From the NCBI RefSeq assembly GCF_023242365.1, contig NZ_JALLIX010000009.1, forward strand, positions 1 through 64,000: a stretch of 64,000 nt of DNA. Reading direction: 5' to 3'. Of the stretch, positions 9,104 through 18,060 are shown piece by piece. Each line of letters starts with the position of its first letter. The stretch's first letter is position 1. The DNA comes from Pseudomonas sp. MWU13-2100 (GTDB lineage: Bacteria > Pseudomonadota > Gammaproteobacteria > Pseudomonadales > Pseudomonadaceae). Under the pieces are notes generated by a model. That model saw only the letters and a program-made list of their open reading frames with translations. It was not told the DNA's origin and did no database searches. The position numbers and the translations under genes were made by a program.

Positions 9104-10771
9104 ATGCCCGCTCTGCCCAGCCTGCGCAGCCGTTTTGCGTTGATGATTGCCTTGTTGGTCGGCTTGCTGAGCTGGTTGCTGGGTTCGTTGATCAGCCACG
9201 ACTCAAGTTCCCGGATGATTCGCGAAATTGGCCAGGATCTGGCCGAAAATGCCTACCAGATGTCCGATCGACTGGACCGCGACATGGCCAGCCGGATTCA
9301 TCTGCTGAGCGTCATCAGTCGGCTCCAGGTCATCCAGCAAGCCTCGGACACCCGGCAGATCCGGCACCTGCTCGACCATTTACAGGCGCAGTTCCCGAGC
9401 CTCGCCTGGGTCGGTTTCGTCGCGCCCGACGGTGTGGTCAAGGCGGCGACCCAAGGCATTCTCGAACAGGCCGATATTGGCGAACGCCCGGTATTCAGCC
9501 AGGGCCGGGAGCAGTTGTTCGTCGGTGATGTGCATGACGCCAAGTTATTATCCAAACTGCTGCCCAACCCCAGTGGCGAGGCCATGAAGTTCGTGGACAT
9601 CAGCTTGCCGGTGTTCAGCGACAAACTCAGTAACACATCATCACAAAATAAAGTCGGGGTCCTCGCGGCACACCTTTCCTGGGGCTGGGCCGAAGAGCTG
9701 CGTCAATCCTTGTTCGAACCTCAGCAGATCCGGCGTAAAGCGGAGTTTTTCGTGCTGGCCGCCAACCATCAGCTCATCCTCGGTCCCAAGGAGTCGATCG
9801 GCCAGGCATTGCCCCTGCCCTTGCTCGATGACCTCGGCGGCCAACAGACCCGCTGGGGTGTCCAGCGCTGGCCGGACGGCAAGGACTACCTTACGGGTAT
9901 TGCCGTGAGTCGTGGCTACGGCAGCTATAGCGGGCTGGGCTGGACCGTGGTGGCGCGCCAGACGCTCGACGAGGCCTACGCTCCGGCCAAGGAGTTGCAG
10001 CGCGACATCCTGGTCTGGGGCATCGCCCTGGCGGTGGTTATCGCCTTTGTCGGCTGGTTGCTGGCGACCTGGTTTACCCGGCCGCTGCAGGCCATCGCCC
10101 GGGCCGCCGACCGTTTGAGCCTGGGTGAGTCCATGGAAATTCCCGAGGTCAGGGGCACCCGGGAAATCGCCCAACTGAGCCAGTCGATCCGCCATCTGGT
10201 GGACAGCCTGAGCAATCACCAGACCGCCTTGGGAATGATGGAAAGCCTGGCCCTCCATGATGCCCTGACCGGCCTGCCGAACCGCGCCGCCCTGGAGAAA
10301 TACCTGCCTCGCGCGCAGCAGCGCAGCCTGGCGCAGAACCATTATCTGGCCTTGCTGTACCTGGACCTCGACGGTTTCAAACCGATCAACGACCAGTTCG
10401 GCCATGCCGGTGGCGATGAGTTGCTCAGGGAAGTGGCAAGCCGTTTGCGCGTCTGCCTGCGCGAAGGCGACCTGGTGGCACGCCTGGGGGGGGACGAGTT
10501 CCTGATGGTGCTGCAGGTGCCCCGCCATGATGCCATTGACCAGGCCCGCGGCATTGCCGAGCGCGTGCTCGCCAGCCTGGGGCAAGCATTTCGGGTCCAC
10601 GACAGCCCGGCGCGGATCGGTTGCAGCATCGGCGGCGCGCTGTGGCCCCTGGATGCCCCGGACCTGAGCGACGTGCTCGGTCTGGCGGACCAGGCCTTGT
10701 ACCGCGCCAAGCATGCGGGCAAGGGCCAGGCGCATTTTCATGAAGCGGCAGGGGATGGCGGTCCGCACTGA
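9104..10771 (+). CDS. Membrane-anchored diguanylate cyclase (sensor-HAMP-GGDEF)
   Basis: This is a probable c-di-GMP synthase of 555 residues. A TM helix (about 9-30) is followed by a periplasmic sensor region (about 31-300) whose fold I did not identify, TM2 (about 301-323), HAMP (about 324-377), and GGDEF (about 395-550). The active site is GGDEF in ARLGGDEFLMVL. An RxxD site (REGD) sits five residues before it, so the enzyme should be active and feedback-inhibited. ATG at 9104 is chosen because AGGAA at 9091-9095 is well spaced for it and too close for TTG at 9098. It diverges from wspA across under 90 bp. Confidence 0.93.
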   Translation: MPALPSLRSRFALMIALLVGLLSWLLGSLISHDSSSRMIREIGQDLAENAYQMSDRLDRDMASRIHLLSVISRLQVIQQASDTRQIRHLLDHLQAQFPSLAWVGFVAPDGVVKAATQGILEQADIGERPVFSQGREQLFVGDVHDAKLLSKLLPNPSGEAMKFVDISLPVFSDKLSNTSSQNKVGVLAAHLSWGWAEELRQSLFEPQQIRRKAEFFVLAANHQLILGPKESIGQALPLPLLDDLGGQQTRWGVQRWPDGKDYLTGIAVSRGYGSYSGLGWTVVARQTLDEAYAPAKELQRDILVWGIALAVVIAFVGWLLATWFTRPLQAIARAADRLSLGESMEIPEVRGTREIAQLSQSIRHLVDSLSNHQTALGMMESLALHDALTGLPNRAALEKYLPRAQQRSLAQNHYLALLYLDLDGFKPINDQFGHAGGDELLREVASRLRVCLREGDLVARLGGDEFLMVLQVPRHDAIDQARGIAERVLASLGQAFRVHDSPARIGCSIGGALWPLDAPDLSDVLGLADQALYRAKHAGKGQAHFHEAAGDGGPH

Positions 10772-10879
10772 GGCCGGCGCTCGCACCCGCCACCGGCAAG
10801 GCCATCGATTAAAAAGATATACACTGGGTCACATCCATAAAAACAACCTGCCGGCTAACCGGCATCGGTGTGCCCTCCC

Positions 10880-11794
10880 ATGATGACCCTGCGTCAGATC
10901 CGTCATTTTATCGCCGTGGCCGAGACCGGCTCGATCTCGGCTGCCGCCCAGGCGGTGTTCATTTCCCAGTCGACCCTGACCCTGGCGATCCAGCAGCTGG
11001 AGCAGGAGATCGGCGTCAGCCTGTTCAATCGCCACGCCAAGGGCATGACCCTGACCCACCAGGGCCACCAGTTCCTGCGCCAGGCCCACCTGATCCTGGC
11101 CACCGTCGACAACGCCAAGCGCAGCCTGCAACAGAGCACCGACCAGGTGGCCGGGCAACTGACCATTGGCGTGACCAGCCTGGTGGCCGGTTACTACCTG
11201 GCCGACCTGCTGACCCGTTTCCAGCGCGCCTACCCCAACGTGGAAATCCGCGTGATGGAAGACGAGCGTCCCTATATCGAGCACTTGCTGGTCAGCGGCG
11301 AGATCGATGTCGGCGTGCTGATCCTCTCCAACCTCGAAGACCGCCATGCCCTGCAGACCGAGGTCCTGACCCATTCCCCTCATCGCCTGTGGCTGCCGGC
11401 CCAGCATCCGCTGCTGGAACACGACAGCATCAACCTGGCCGACGTCGCCCGCGAGCCGCTGATCCAGCTCAATGTCGATGAAATGGACCGCAATGCCCAG
11501 CGCATGTGGCGCGGCGCCGGCCTGCAACCACGGATCACCTTGCGCACCGCGTCCACCGAGGCGGTACGGAGCCTGGTGGCGGCCGGGCTGGGGGTATCGA
11601 TCCAGCCGGACATGACCTACCGGCCCTGGTCGCTGGAAGGCGACATCATTGAAGCCCGCCCGCTGGCCGACCTCAGCCAGACCCTCGACGTCGGCCTGGC
11701 CTGGCGCCGGGGCACCGCCCGACCGCCGCTGGTGGACCCGTTCCTGACCGTGGCCCGCGAACAACCCCACGGCGGGCGCAAGCCATCTATTTAA
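10880..11794 (+). CDS. LysR-family transcriptional regulator
   Basis: The protein has 304 residues. A winged helix-turn-helix occupies residues 1-60 (MTLRQIRHFIAVAETGSISA, then SQSTLTLAIQQLEQEIGVSL) and a periplasmic-binding-like effector domain spans about 90-295. The start is ATG at 10880, the first of two adjacent ATGs; an upstream in-frame GTG at 10868 is less likely. A small inverted repeat (TGCCGG/CCGGCA at 10849-10864) precedes it. It lies just upstream of the aldehyde dehydrogenase and importer genes in the same direction and probably regulates them. The effector is unknown. Confidence 0.9.
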   Translation: MMTLRQIRHFIAVAETGSISAAAQAVFISQSTLTLAIQQLEQEIGVSLFNRHAKGMTLTHQGHQFLRQAHLILATVDNAKRSLQQSTDQVAGQLTIGVTSLVAGYYLADLLTRFQRAYPNVEIRVMEDERPYIEHLLVSGEIDVGVLILSNLEDRHALQTEVLTHSPHRLWLPAQHPLLEHDSINLADVAREPLIQLNVDEMDRNAQRMWRGAGLQPRITLRTASTEAVRSLVAAGLGVSIQPDMTYRPWSLEGDIIEARPLADLSQTLDVGLAWRRGTARPPLVDPFLTVAREQPHGGRKPSI

Positions 11795-11809
11795 TCGAAC
11801 GCCGCATTC

Positions 11810-11850
11810 AGTATTTAGTATTTGTCGACCTCCCGTCCGCCCACTAGTCT
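11810..11850 (+). promoter_or_regulatory. Candidate promoter of the first aldehyde dehydrogenase gene
   Basis: TTGTCG (11822-11827) and TAGTCT (11845-11850) are 17 bp apart, like a sigma-70 promoter with moderate boxes. A 7-bp direct repeat, AGTATTT at 11810-11816 and 11817-11823, overlaps the -35 box and could be part of a LysR-type binding site. This is inferred from sequence only. Confidence 0.35.
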
Positions 11851-11900
11851 CTTGCCATCCATCTAGAGAAAGGCCGGACTCCAGCGATAGGGGAAGCTCC

Positions 11901-13391
11901 ATGGCCACACAAGAAGAGAGAACTCGCAAAATGGCTGGCGCGCACCCGACCCCACTGTTCACCGCTTTGCTGATTGACGGTGAGCTCGTTGCCGGCCAGG
12001 GTTTTGTCGAGCCGATCCTCAACCCGGCCACGGGCGAGGTGCTTACCCATATCGCCGAAGCCAGCCCCGAACAGGTCGAAAGCGCCATCCTCGCCGCCCA
12101 CCGGGCCTTTGCCGGCTGGTCGCGGACCACTCCGCAGCAACGCGCCAATAGCCTCCTGGCCATCGCCGACGCGGTGGAGAAAAACGCCGACCTGCTGGCC
12201 CGCCTGGAATCGCTGAACTGCGGCAAGCCCCTGCACCTGGCCCGCCAGGACGACCTCAGTGCCACCGTCGACGTATTCCGTTTCTTCGCCGGTGCCGTGC
12301 GCTGCCAGACCGGCCAGTTGTCCGGCGAGTACCTGCCGGGCTACACCAGCATGGTCCGCCGCGACCCGATTGGTGTGGTGGCCTCCATCGCGCCCTGGAA
12401 CTACCCGATCATGATGGCCGCGTGGAAAATCGCCCCGGCCCTGGCCGCTGGCAACACCCTGGTGTTCAAGCCCTCGGAACACACACCGCTGTCGATCCTG
12501 GCCCTGGCGCCGATGCTCGCCGAGCTGCTGCCGCCGGGGGTGATCAATATCGTCTGCGGTGGTGGTGAAGGGGTCGGCAGCCATCTGGTCAGCCACCCGA
12601 AAGTACGCATGGTGTCGCTGACCGGCGATATCGTCACCGGCCAGAAAATCCTCCAGGCCGCCGCCAAGAGTGTGAAACGCACCCACCTGGAACTGGGCGG
12701 CAAGGCCCCGGTGATTGTCTGCAACGACGCCGATCTGCAAGCCGTGGTTGAAGGCGTGCGCAGCTACGGCTACTACAACGCCGGGCAGGATTGCACCGCC
12801 GCCTGCCGGATCTACGCCCAGGCCGGGATTCACGACAAACTGGTGGCCGAGCTCGGTGCGGCGGTCAGCAGCCTGCGGTTTGCCGGCAAGCGCGACGCCG
12901 ACAATGAAATCGGCCCACTGATCAGCACCCGCCAGCGCGACCGCGTCGCCAGCTTCGTCGAGCGCGCGCTCGGCCAGCCGCATATCGAACGGATCACCGG
13001 CGCCGCCGTGCATTCCGGGGCAGGCTTCTATTACCAGCCGACCCTGCTCGCCGGTTGCAGGCAGAGCGACGAAATCGTCCAGCGCGAAGTGTTCGGCCCG
13101 GTGGTCACCGTGACCCGCTTCGACGAGTTGAGCCAGGCGGTGGACTGGGCCAACGACTCGGAATATGGCTTGGCCTCGTCGGTCTGGACCCAGAACCTGG
13201 ACAAGGCCATGCAGGTGGCTTCGCGCCTGCAATACGGCTGCACCTGGATCAACAGCCATTTCATGCTGGTCAGCGAAATGCCCCACGGCGGCCTGAAACG
13301 CTCCGGTTATGGCAAGGACCTGTCCAGCGATTCGCTTCAGGACTACAGCGTGGTGCGGCACATCATGGCGCGCCACGGCCAGCATCTGTAA
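11901..13391 (+). CDS. Aldehyde dehydrogenase, gamma-aminobutyraldehyde dehydrogenase-like
   Basis: This NAD(P)-dependent aldehyde dehydrogenase has 496 residues. The catalytic Cys298 lies in [10 protein letters not shown] and the general base Glu264 in LELGGKAP; the APWNYP and KPSEHTP motifs are also present. NAGQDC plus the neighbouring polyamine-type importer point to the YdcW/PatD class, which oxidises 4-aminobutanal to GABA, but betaine-aldehyde-like substrates cannot be excluded. The start is ATG at 11901 behind GGGGAAG; an in-frame ATG at 11931 would drop ten residues. It is the first of two related dehydrogenases flanking the importer. Confidence 0.85.
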   Translation: MATQEERTRKMAGAHPTPLFTALLIDGELVAGQGFVEPILNPATGEVLTHIAEASPEQVESAILAAHRAFAGWSRTTPQQRANSLLAIADAVEKNADLLARLESLNCGKPLHLARQDDLSATVDVFRFFAGAVRCQTGQLSGEYLPGYTSMVRRDPIGVVASIAPWNYPIMMAAWKIAPALAAGNTLVFKPSEHTPLSILALAPMLAELLPPGVINIVCGGGEGVGSHLVSHPKVRMVSLTGDIVTGQKILQAAAKSVKRTHLELGGKAPVIVCNDADLQAVVEGVRSYGYYNAGQDCTAACRIYAQAGIHDKLVAELGAAVSSLRFAGKRDADNEIGPLISTRQRDRVASFVERALGQPHIERITGAAVHSGAGFYYQPTLLAGCRQSDEIVQREVFGPVVTVTRFDELSQAVDWANDSEYGLASSVWTQNLDKAMQVASRLQYGCTWINSHFMLVSEMPHGGLKRSGYGKDLSSDSLQDYSVVRHIMARHGQHL

Positions 13392-13477
13392 CACGCTCTA
13401 CTCTAATAACCAGCCCGCAACGGCACGCTGCATCACGTTCAACTGCCCCGACCATAATTAAAGAAGAGGGAATCCCC

Positions 13478-14629
13478 ATGTTCGTGCACAAGACCGCACT
13501 GCTCAGTGCAATGACCACCGCGCTGCTGGCCAGCGTCTCGATCCAGGCCGCCGAGCCGCTGAAAGCCGTCGGTGCGGGCGAAGGCCAGCTGGATATCGTC
13601 GCCTGGCCCGGCTACATCGAGCGTGGCGAAAGCGACAAGGCCTACGACTGGGTGACGGGCTTCGAGAAGGAAACCGGTTGCAAGGTCAGCGTGAAAACCG
13701 CGGCCACCTCCGATGAAATGGTCAGTCTGATGGCCAAGGGCGGTTATGACCTGGTCACCGCCTCCGGCGACGCCTCCCTGCGACTGATCGTCGGCAAGCG
13801 CGTGCAACCGATCAACACCGCGTTGATCCCGAACTGGAAGAACCTCGACCCGCGTCTCAAGGACGCGCCGTGGTATGTGGTCAACAAGCAGACCTACGGC
13901 ACGCCCTATCAGTGGGGCCCGAACGTGCTGATGTACAACACCAACGTGTTCAAGCAGGCGCCGACCAGCTGGGGCGTGATCTTCGACGCGCAGAACCTGC
14001 CGGATGGCAAGCCGAACAAGGGTCGCGTGCAGGCCTATGACGGCCCGATCTACATTGCCGACGCGGCGCTGTACCTGAAGTCGGCCAAGCCGGAGCTGGG
14101 CATCCAGAACCCCTACGAACTGACCGAGACCCAGTACAAGGCCGTGCTCGACCTGCTGCGGGCGCAGCAGCCGTTGATCCACCGCTACTGGCATGACGCC
14201 ACAGTGCAGATGAGCGACTTCAAGAATGAAGGCGTCGCCGCATCCAGTTCCTGGGGCTATATGGTCAACGGCTTGCAGGCGGACAAGCAACCGGTGGCCT
14301 CGACCATTCCGAAGGAAGGCGTCACCGGCTGGGCCGACACCACCATGCTGCACGCCGATGCCAAGCACCCGAACTGCGCCTACAAGTGGATGGACTGGTC
14401 GTTGCAGCCCAAGGTCCAGGGCGATGTCGCGGCCTGGTTCGGTTCGTTGCCGGCGGTACCGGCGGCGTGCAAGGAAAGCGAACTGCTGGGGGCCGAAGGT
14501 TGCAAGACCAATGGCTTCGACCACTTCGACAAGATTGCCTTCTGGACCACTCCGCAAGCCGCGGGTGGCAAGTTCGTGCCGTACAGTCGCTGGACCCAGG
14601 ATTACATCGCGATCATGGGTGGTCGGTAA
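13478..14629 (+). CDS. ABC transporter periplasmic binding protein, YdcS-like
   Basis: This is the solute receptor for the importer encoded downstream, 383 residues, with a Sec signal peptide (MFVHKTALLSAMTTALLASV, cleavage near AEP at about 24). The rest is a PotD/YdcS-type binding fold (DIVAWPGYIERG near the N-terminus, YGTPYQWGPNVLMYNTNVF in the middle). Family knowledge suggests polyamines such as putrescine or spermidine. ATG at 13478 sits behind AAGAGGGAA and is followed at once by the signal peptide. A longer upstream frame overlaps the previous gene and is not used. Confidence 0.88.
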   Translation: MFVHKTALLSAMTTALLASVSIQAAEPLKAVGAGEGQLDIVAWPGYIERGESDKAYDWVTGFEKETGCKVSVKTAATSDEMVSLMAKGGYDLVTASGDASLRLIVGKRVQPINTALIPNWKNLDPRLKDAPWYVVNKQTYGTPYQWGPNVLMYNTNVFKQAPTSWGVIFDAQNLPDGKPNKGRVQAYDGPIYIADAALYLKSAKPELGIQNPYELTETQYKAVLDLLRAQQPLIHRYWHDATVQMSDFKNEGVAASSSWGYMVNGLQADKQPVASTIPKEGVTGWADTTMLHADAKHPNCAYKWMDWSLQPKVQGDVAAWFGSLPAVPAACKESELLGAEGCKTNGFDHFDKIAFWTTPQAAGGKFVPYSRWTQDYIAIMGGR

Positions 14630-14658
14630 TCACCCAGTTTGGAGGCTAATGATGAACC

Positions 14659-14747
14659 TGTGGGAGCGGAGCTTGCCGGGGCGCCGCATCGCCGCGAAGA
14701 GGCCCTTAAGGCCGCTAAAAGCTTCGCGGGCAAGCTCCGCTCCCACA
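14659..14747. repeat. REPIN (inverted pair of REP elements)
   Basis: TGTGGGAGCGGAGCTTGCC (14659-14677) faces its exact reverse complement (14729-14747), with about 50 bp between them. This is the size and core of the REP doublets common between genes in P. fluorescens-group genomes. It lies between the binding-protein and ATPase genes, where it could form a large hairpin and separate their expression. Confidence 0.85.
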
Positions 14748-14790
14748 GGGGACCTGTGTCGAACACCCAATTTGCGTAAGACATAGATCC

Positions 14791-14874
14791 TGTAGGAGCT
14801 GGCTTGCCAGCGATAAGGCCCTTGAGCCTGGCATCGCCTATCCGGACGCCATCGCCGGCAAGCCAGCGCCTACA
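14791..14874. repeat. Second-class REPIN (TGTAGGAGCTGGCTTGCC type)
   Basis: TGTAGGAGCTGGCTTGCCAG at the left end (from 14791) pairs with a near-complement ending GCGCCTACA (at 14874), with one mismatch region. It differs in core from the neighbouring REPIN, so two repeat families sit in one 347-bp gap (14630-14976). Nothing else was seen in this gap. Confidence 0.75.
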
Positions 14875-14976
14875 CGGGTTCGCGGTGTTAGTCAGACCAC
14901 CATCCACCGTTTCGGATTTTTCAGAAGTCCAGGCCGGGCCGCTGCGGCCACCCACGCCCTCTCGGAGCACCGCATC

Positions 14977-16002
14977 ATGACGCTTGCAGTCCAGTTCACC
15001 CACGTTTCCCGTCAGTTCGGCGAAGTGAAAGCCGTCGACCGGGTTTCCATCGATATCCAGGACGGCGAGTTCTTTTCCATGCTCGGCCCTTCCGGCTCAG
15101 GCAAGACCACCTGCCTGCGCCTGATCGCCGGTTTCGAACAACCCAGCGCCGGCTCGATCCGCATCCATGGCGAAGAAGCCGCCGGCCTGCCGCCGTATCA
15201 GCGCGACGTGAACACGGTGTTCCAGGACTACGCGCTGTTCCCCCACATGAACGTACGCGACAACGTCGCCTACGGTTTGAAAGTCAAAGGCGTCGGCAAG
15301 ACCGAACGTCTGAAGCGAGCCGAAGAAGCCCTCGGCATGGTCGCCCTGGCCGGCTACGGCGAGCGCAAGCCGGTGCAGCTCTCCGGCGGCCAGCGCCAGC
15401 GCGTGGCCCTGGCCCGTGCCCTGGTCAACCGACCTCGCGTGCTGCTGCTCGACGAACCCCTCGGCGCGCTCGACCTCAAGCTGCGCGAACAGATGCAGGG
15501 CGAGCTGAAAAAGCTCCAGCGGCAACTGGGCATCACCTTCATCTTCGTCACCCACGACCAGACCGAAGCCCTGTCCATGTCCGACCGCGTGGCCGTGTTC
15601 AACAAGGGCCGCATCGAACAGGTCGACAGCCCGCGCAACCTCTACATGAAACCGGCCACCGTGTTTGTCGCCGAGTTCGTCGGCACCTCCAACGTGATTC
15701 GCGGCGAGCTGGCGAAACGACTCTGTGGCAGTGACCTGCCGCTGTCGATCCGCCCGGAACACGTGCGCTTCGCCGACGGTCCGGTGCAAGGCCATGAGGT
15801 CGAGATCAGCGGCCTGCTCCACGATATCCAGTACCAGGGCAGCGCCACCCGCTACGAACTGAAACTGGACAACGGCCAGACCCTGAACATCAGCCAGCCC
15901 AATACCCAATGGCAGACCAGCAGCCACGGATACCAGGCCGGCCAGCGCATCACCGCGCGCTGGGCGCGGGAAGCCATGACCGTGCTGGCGAGCGAGGCCT
16001 GA
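14977..16002 (+). CDS. ABC transporter ATPase, PotA/YdcT-like
   Basis: This is the nucleotide-binding subunit of a polyamine-type importer, 341 residues. Walker A GPSGSGKTT (near 38-46), signature LSGGQRQR, Walker B VLLLDEPLGALD and the switch His (FVTHDQTEAL) are all present. A TOBE regulatory domain fills the C-terminal third. It lies two bases before the first permease gene, so translation is probably coupled. The REPINs upstream separate it from the binding-protein gene. Confidence 0.93.
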   Translation: MTLAVQFTHVSRQFGEVKAVDRVSIDIQDGEFFSMLGPSGSGKTTCLRLIAGFEQPSAGSIRIHGEEAAGLPPYQRDVNTVFQDYALFPHMNVRDNVAYGLKVKGVGKTERLKRAEEALGMVALAGYGERKPVQLSGGQRQRVALARALVNRPRVLLLDEPLGALDLKLREQMQGELKKLQRQLGITFIFVTHDQTEALSMSDRVAVFNKGRIEQVDSPRNLYMKPATVFVAEFVGTSNVIRGELAKRLCGSDLPLSIRPEHVRFADGPVQGHEVEISGLLHDIQYQGSATRYELKLDNGQTLNISQPNTQWQTSSHGYQAGQRITARWAREAMTVLASEA

Positions 16003-16003
16003 G

Positions 16004-16951
16004 ATGAGCAGCCTCGCCCTCCCCCAGGCCAACTCGGCCGGCTCACCGATGCGGCGTTTCGCCAACCTGCTGTACCGCCGCCCCAATCTCTACCTGGCGC
16101 TGCTGCTGGTGCCACCGCTGATCTGGTTCGGCGCGATCTACCTCGGCTCGCTGCTGACCCTGCTCTGGCAAGGCTTCTACACCTTCGACGACTTCACCAT
16201 GGCGGTCACCCCGGACTTGACCCTGGCCAACTTCGCCGCGCTGTTCGCACCGTCGAACTTCGACATCATCCTGCGCACCCTGGGCATGGCCGTGGTGGTG
16301 TCCATCGTCGCCGGCTGCATCGCCTTCCCCATCGCCTACTACATGGCGCGCTACACCACGGGCAAGACCAAGGCGTTCTTCTACATTGCGGTGATGATGC
16401 CGATGTGGGCCAGCTATATCGTCAAGGCCTACGCCTGGACTCTGCTGCTGGCCAAGGGCGGCGTCGCCCAGTGGTTCGTCCAGCACCTGGGGCTGGAGCC
16501 GCTGTTGCAGTTCGTGCTGGGGATTCCGGGGGTCGGCGGCAGTACCCTGTCGACCTCGCACCTGGGCCGTTGCCTGGTGTTCGTCTATATCTGGCTGCCG
16601 TTCATGATCCTGCCGATCCAGGCTTCCCTGGAACGCCTGCCGCCATCGCTGCTGCAAGCGTCCGCGGACCTCGGCGCCAAGCCGCGCCAGACCTTTATGC
16701 AGGTGGTCCTGCCGCTGTCGATTCCGGGCATCGCGGCGGGTTCGATCTTCACCTTCTCGCTGACCCTGGGTGACTTTATCGTGCCGCAACTGATCGGCCC
16801 GCCCGGCTACTTCGTCGGCAGCATGGTCTACGCCCAGCAAGGCGCCATCGGCAACATGCCGATGGCTGCGGCCTTCACCCTGGTGCCGATCGTGCTGATC
16901 GCCGTGTACCTGTCCATCGTCAAACGTCTGGGGGCCTTCGATGCGCTCTAA
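16004..16951 (+). CDS. ABC transporter permease, PotB/YdcU-like
   Basis: This inner-membrane permease has 315 residues and about six hydrophobic segments. The permease coupling loop ([20 protein letters not shown]) is readable near residue 220. It pairs with the following permease to form the channel. Its ATG follows the ATPase stop by one base, and its 3' end overlaps the next gene by 11 bp. The N-terminal cytoplasmic stretch is about 30 residues. Confidence 0.92.
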   Translation: MSSLALPQANSAGSPMRRFANLLYRRPNLYLALLLVPPLIWFGAIYLGSLLTLLWQGFYTFDDFTMAVTPDLTLANFAALFAPSNFDIILRTLGMAVVVSIVAGCIAFPIAYYMARYTTGKTKAFFYIAVMMPMWASYIVKAYAWTLLLAKGGVAQWFVQHLGLEPLLQFVLGIPGVGGSTLSTSHLGRCLVFVYIWLPFMILPIQASLERLPPSLLQASADLGAKPRQTFMQVVLPLSIPGIAAGSIFTFSLTLGDFIVPQLIGPPGYFVGSMVYAQQGAIGNMPMAAAFTLVPIVLIAVYLSIVKRLGAFDAL

Positions 16952-17768
16952 TGCACAACAACACGGCGACCAGGCTTCACTCGGCCTGCGCCTGGCGGCC
17001 TGGGGCGGGCTGGTGTTCCTGCACTTCCCGATCCTGATCATCTTCCTCTACGCCTTCAACACCGAAGACGCGGCCTTCAGCTTCCCGCCCCAGGGCTTCA
17101 CCCTGAAGTGGTTCAGCGTGGCCTTCGCCCGGACCGACGTGCTGGAGGCCATCAAGCTGTCGTTGCAGATCGCCGCGATTGCCACGCTGATCGCCATGCT
17201 GCTCGGCACCCTGGCCTCGGCCGCCCTGTATCGCCGCGACTTCTTCGGCAAGCAGGGCATATCGCTGATGCTGATCCTGCCCATCGCCCTGCCGGGGATC
17301 ATCACCGGGATCGCCTTGCTCGCGACCTTCAAGACCTTGGGGATAGAGCCGGGGATGTTCACCATCATCGTCGGCCACGCGACTTTCTGCGTGGTGATCG
17401 TCTACAACAACGTCATCGCCCGCTTGCGGCGCACCTCCCACAGCCTGATCGAAGCCTCGATGGACCTGGGTGCCGACGGCTGGCAGACCTTGCGCTACAT
17501 CGTCCTGCCGAACCTGGGTTCGGCGTTGCTGGCCGGCGGCATGCTGGCGTTCGCCCTGTCGTTCGACGAGATCATCGTCACCACCTTTACCGCCGGGCAT
17601 GAACGGACCTTGCCGATCTGGCTGCTCAACCAGCTCAGCCGGCCACGGGACGTCCCGGTGACCAACGTGGTCGCCATGTTGGTGATGATGGTCACGATGC
17701 TGCCGATTCTCGGCGCCTATTACCTGACCCGCGGCGGTGAAAGCGTGGCCGGCAGTGGCGGTAAATAA
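16941..17768 (+). CDS. ABC transporter permease, PotC/YdcV-like
   Basis: This is the second permease subunit, 275 residues and about six membrane spans. The coupling loop reads [20 protein letters not shown] near residue 175, and [15 protein letters not shown], typical of PotC-type permeases, follows. It overlaps the upstream permease by 11 bp, so the two are translationally linked. With the preceding genes it completes a binding protein-ATPase-two permease importer. Confidence 0.92.
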   Translation: MRSNAQQHGDQASLGLRLAAWGGLVFLHFPILIIFLYAFNTEDAAFSFPPQGFTLKWFSVAFARTDVLEAIKLSLQIAAIATLIAMLLGTLASAALYRRDFFGKQGISLMLILPIALPGIITGIALLATFKTLGIEPGMFTIIVGHATFCVVIVYNNVIARLRRTSHSLIEASMDLGADGWQTLRYIVLPNLGSALLAGGMLAFALSFDEIIVTTFTAGHERTLPIWLLNQLSRPRDVPVTNVVAMLVMMVTMLPILGAYYLTRGGESVAGSGGK

Positions 17769-17814
17769 GCGAAGACCGAGCCCGGCTACCGAAATCGAAA
17801 GCTAAAGCGACACT

Positions 17815-17898
17815 GGAACTGAGACTGAGACTGAGACTGTGACTGTGACTGTGACTGTGACTGTGACTGGAATTGGAATTGGAATTGGAATTAGGACT
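17815..17898. repeat. Imperfect hexanucleotide tandem tract
   Basis: Fourteen hexamers run without a break: one GGAACT, three GAGACT (17821-17838), five GTGACT (17839-17868), four GGAATT (17869-17892), then AGGACT. Within each block the copies are exact, as expected from strand slippage. The tract starts 46 bp after the permease stop and ends directly against a REPIN. It contains no gene. Confidence 0.93.
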
Positions 17899-17971
17899 GT
17901 GGGAGCGGAGCTTGCCCGCGAAGGGGCCCTTGAGGGCACTAAAAGCTTCGCGGACAAGCCCCGCCCCCACA
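17898..17971. repeat. REPIN between permease and dehydrogenase genes
   Basis: The left REP TGTGGGAGCGGAGCTTGCC begins at 17898. The right half, ending CCGCCCCCACA at 17971, is a diverged complement, and CCCTTGAGGG forms the apex. It fills most of the remaining gap (17769-18060) before the second aldehyde dehydrogenase. Confidence 0.8.
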
Positions 17972-18060
17972 AGGAGACTCCCATCCATCCGAAGGCTCCC
18001 ACAAGCTCCGAAAAATTCGGTGTCCACAGAACCACCTGATTGCTCCATGAGGACATGACC

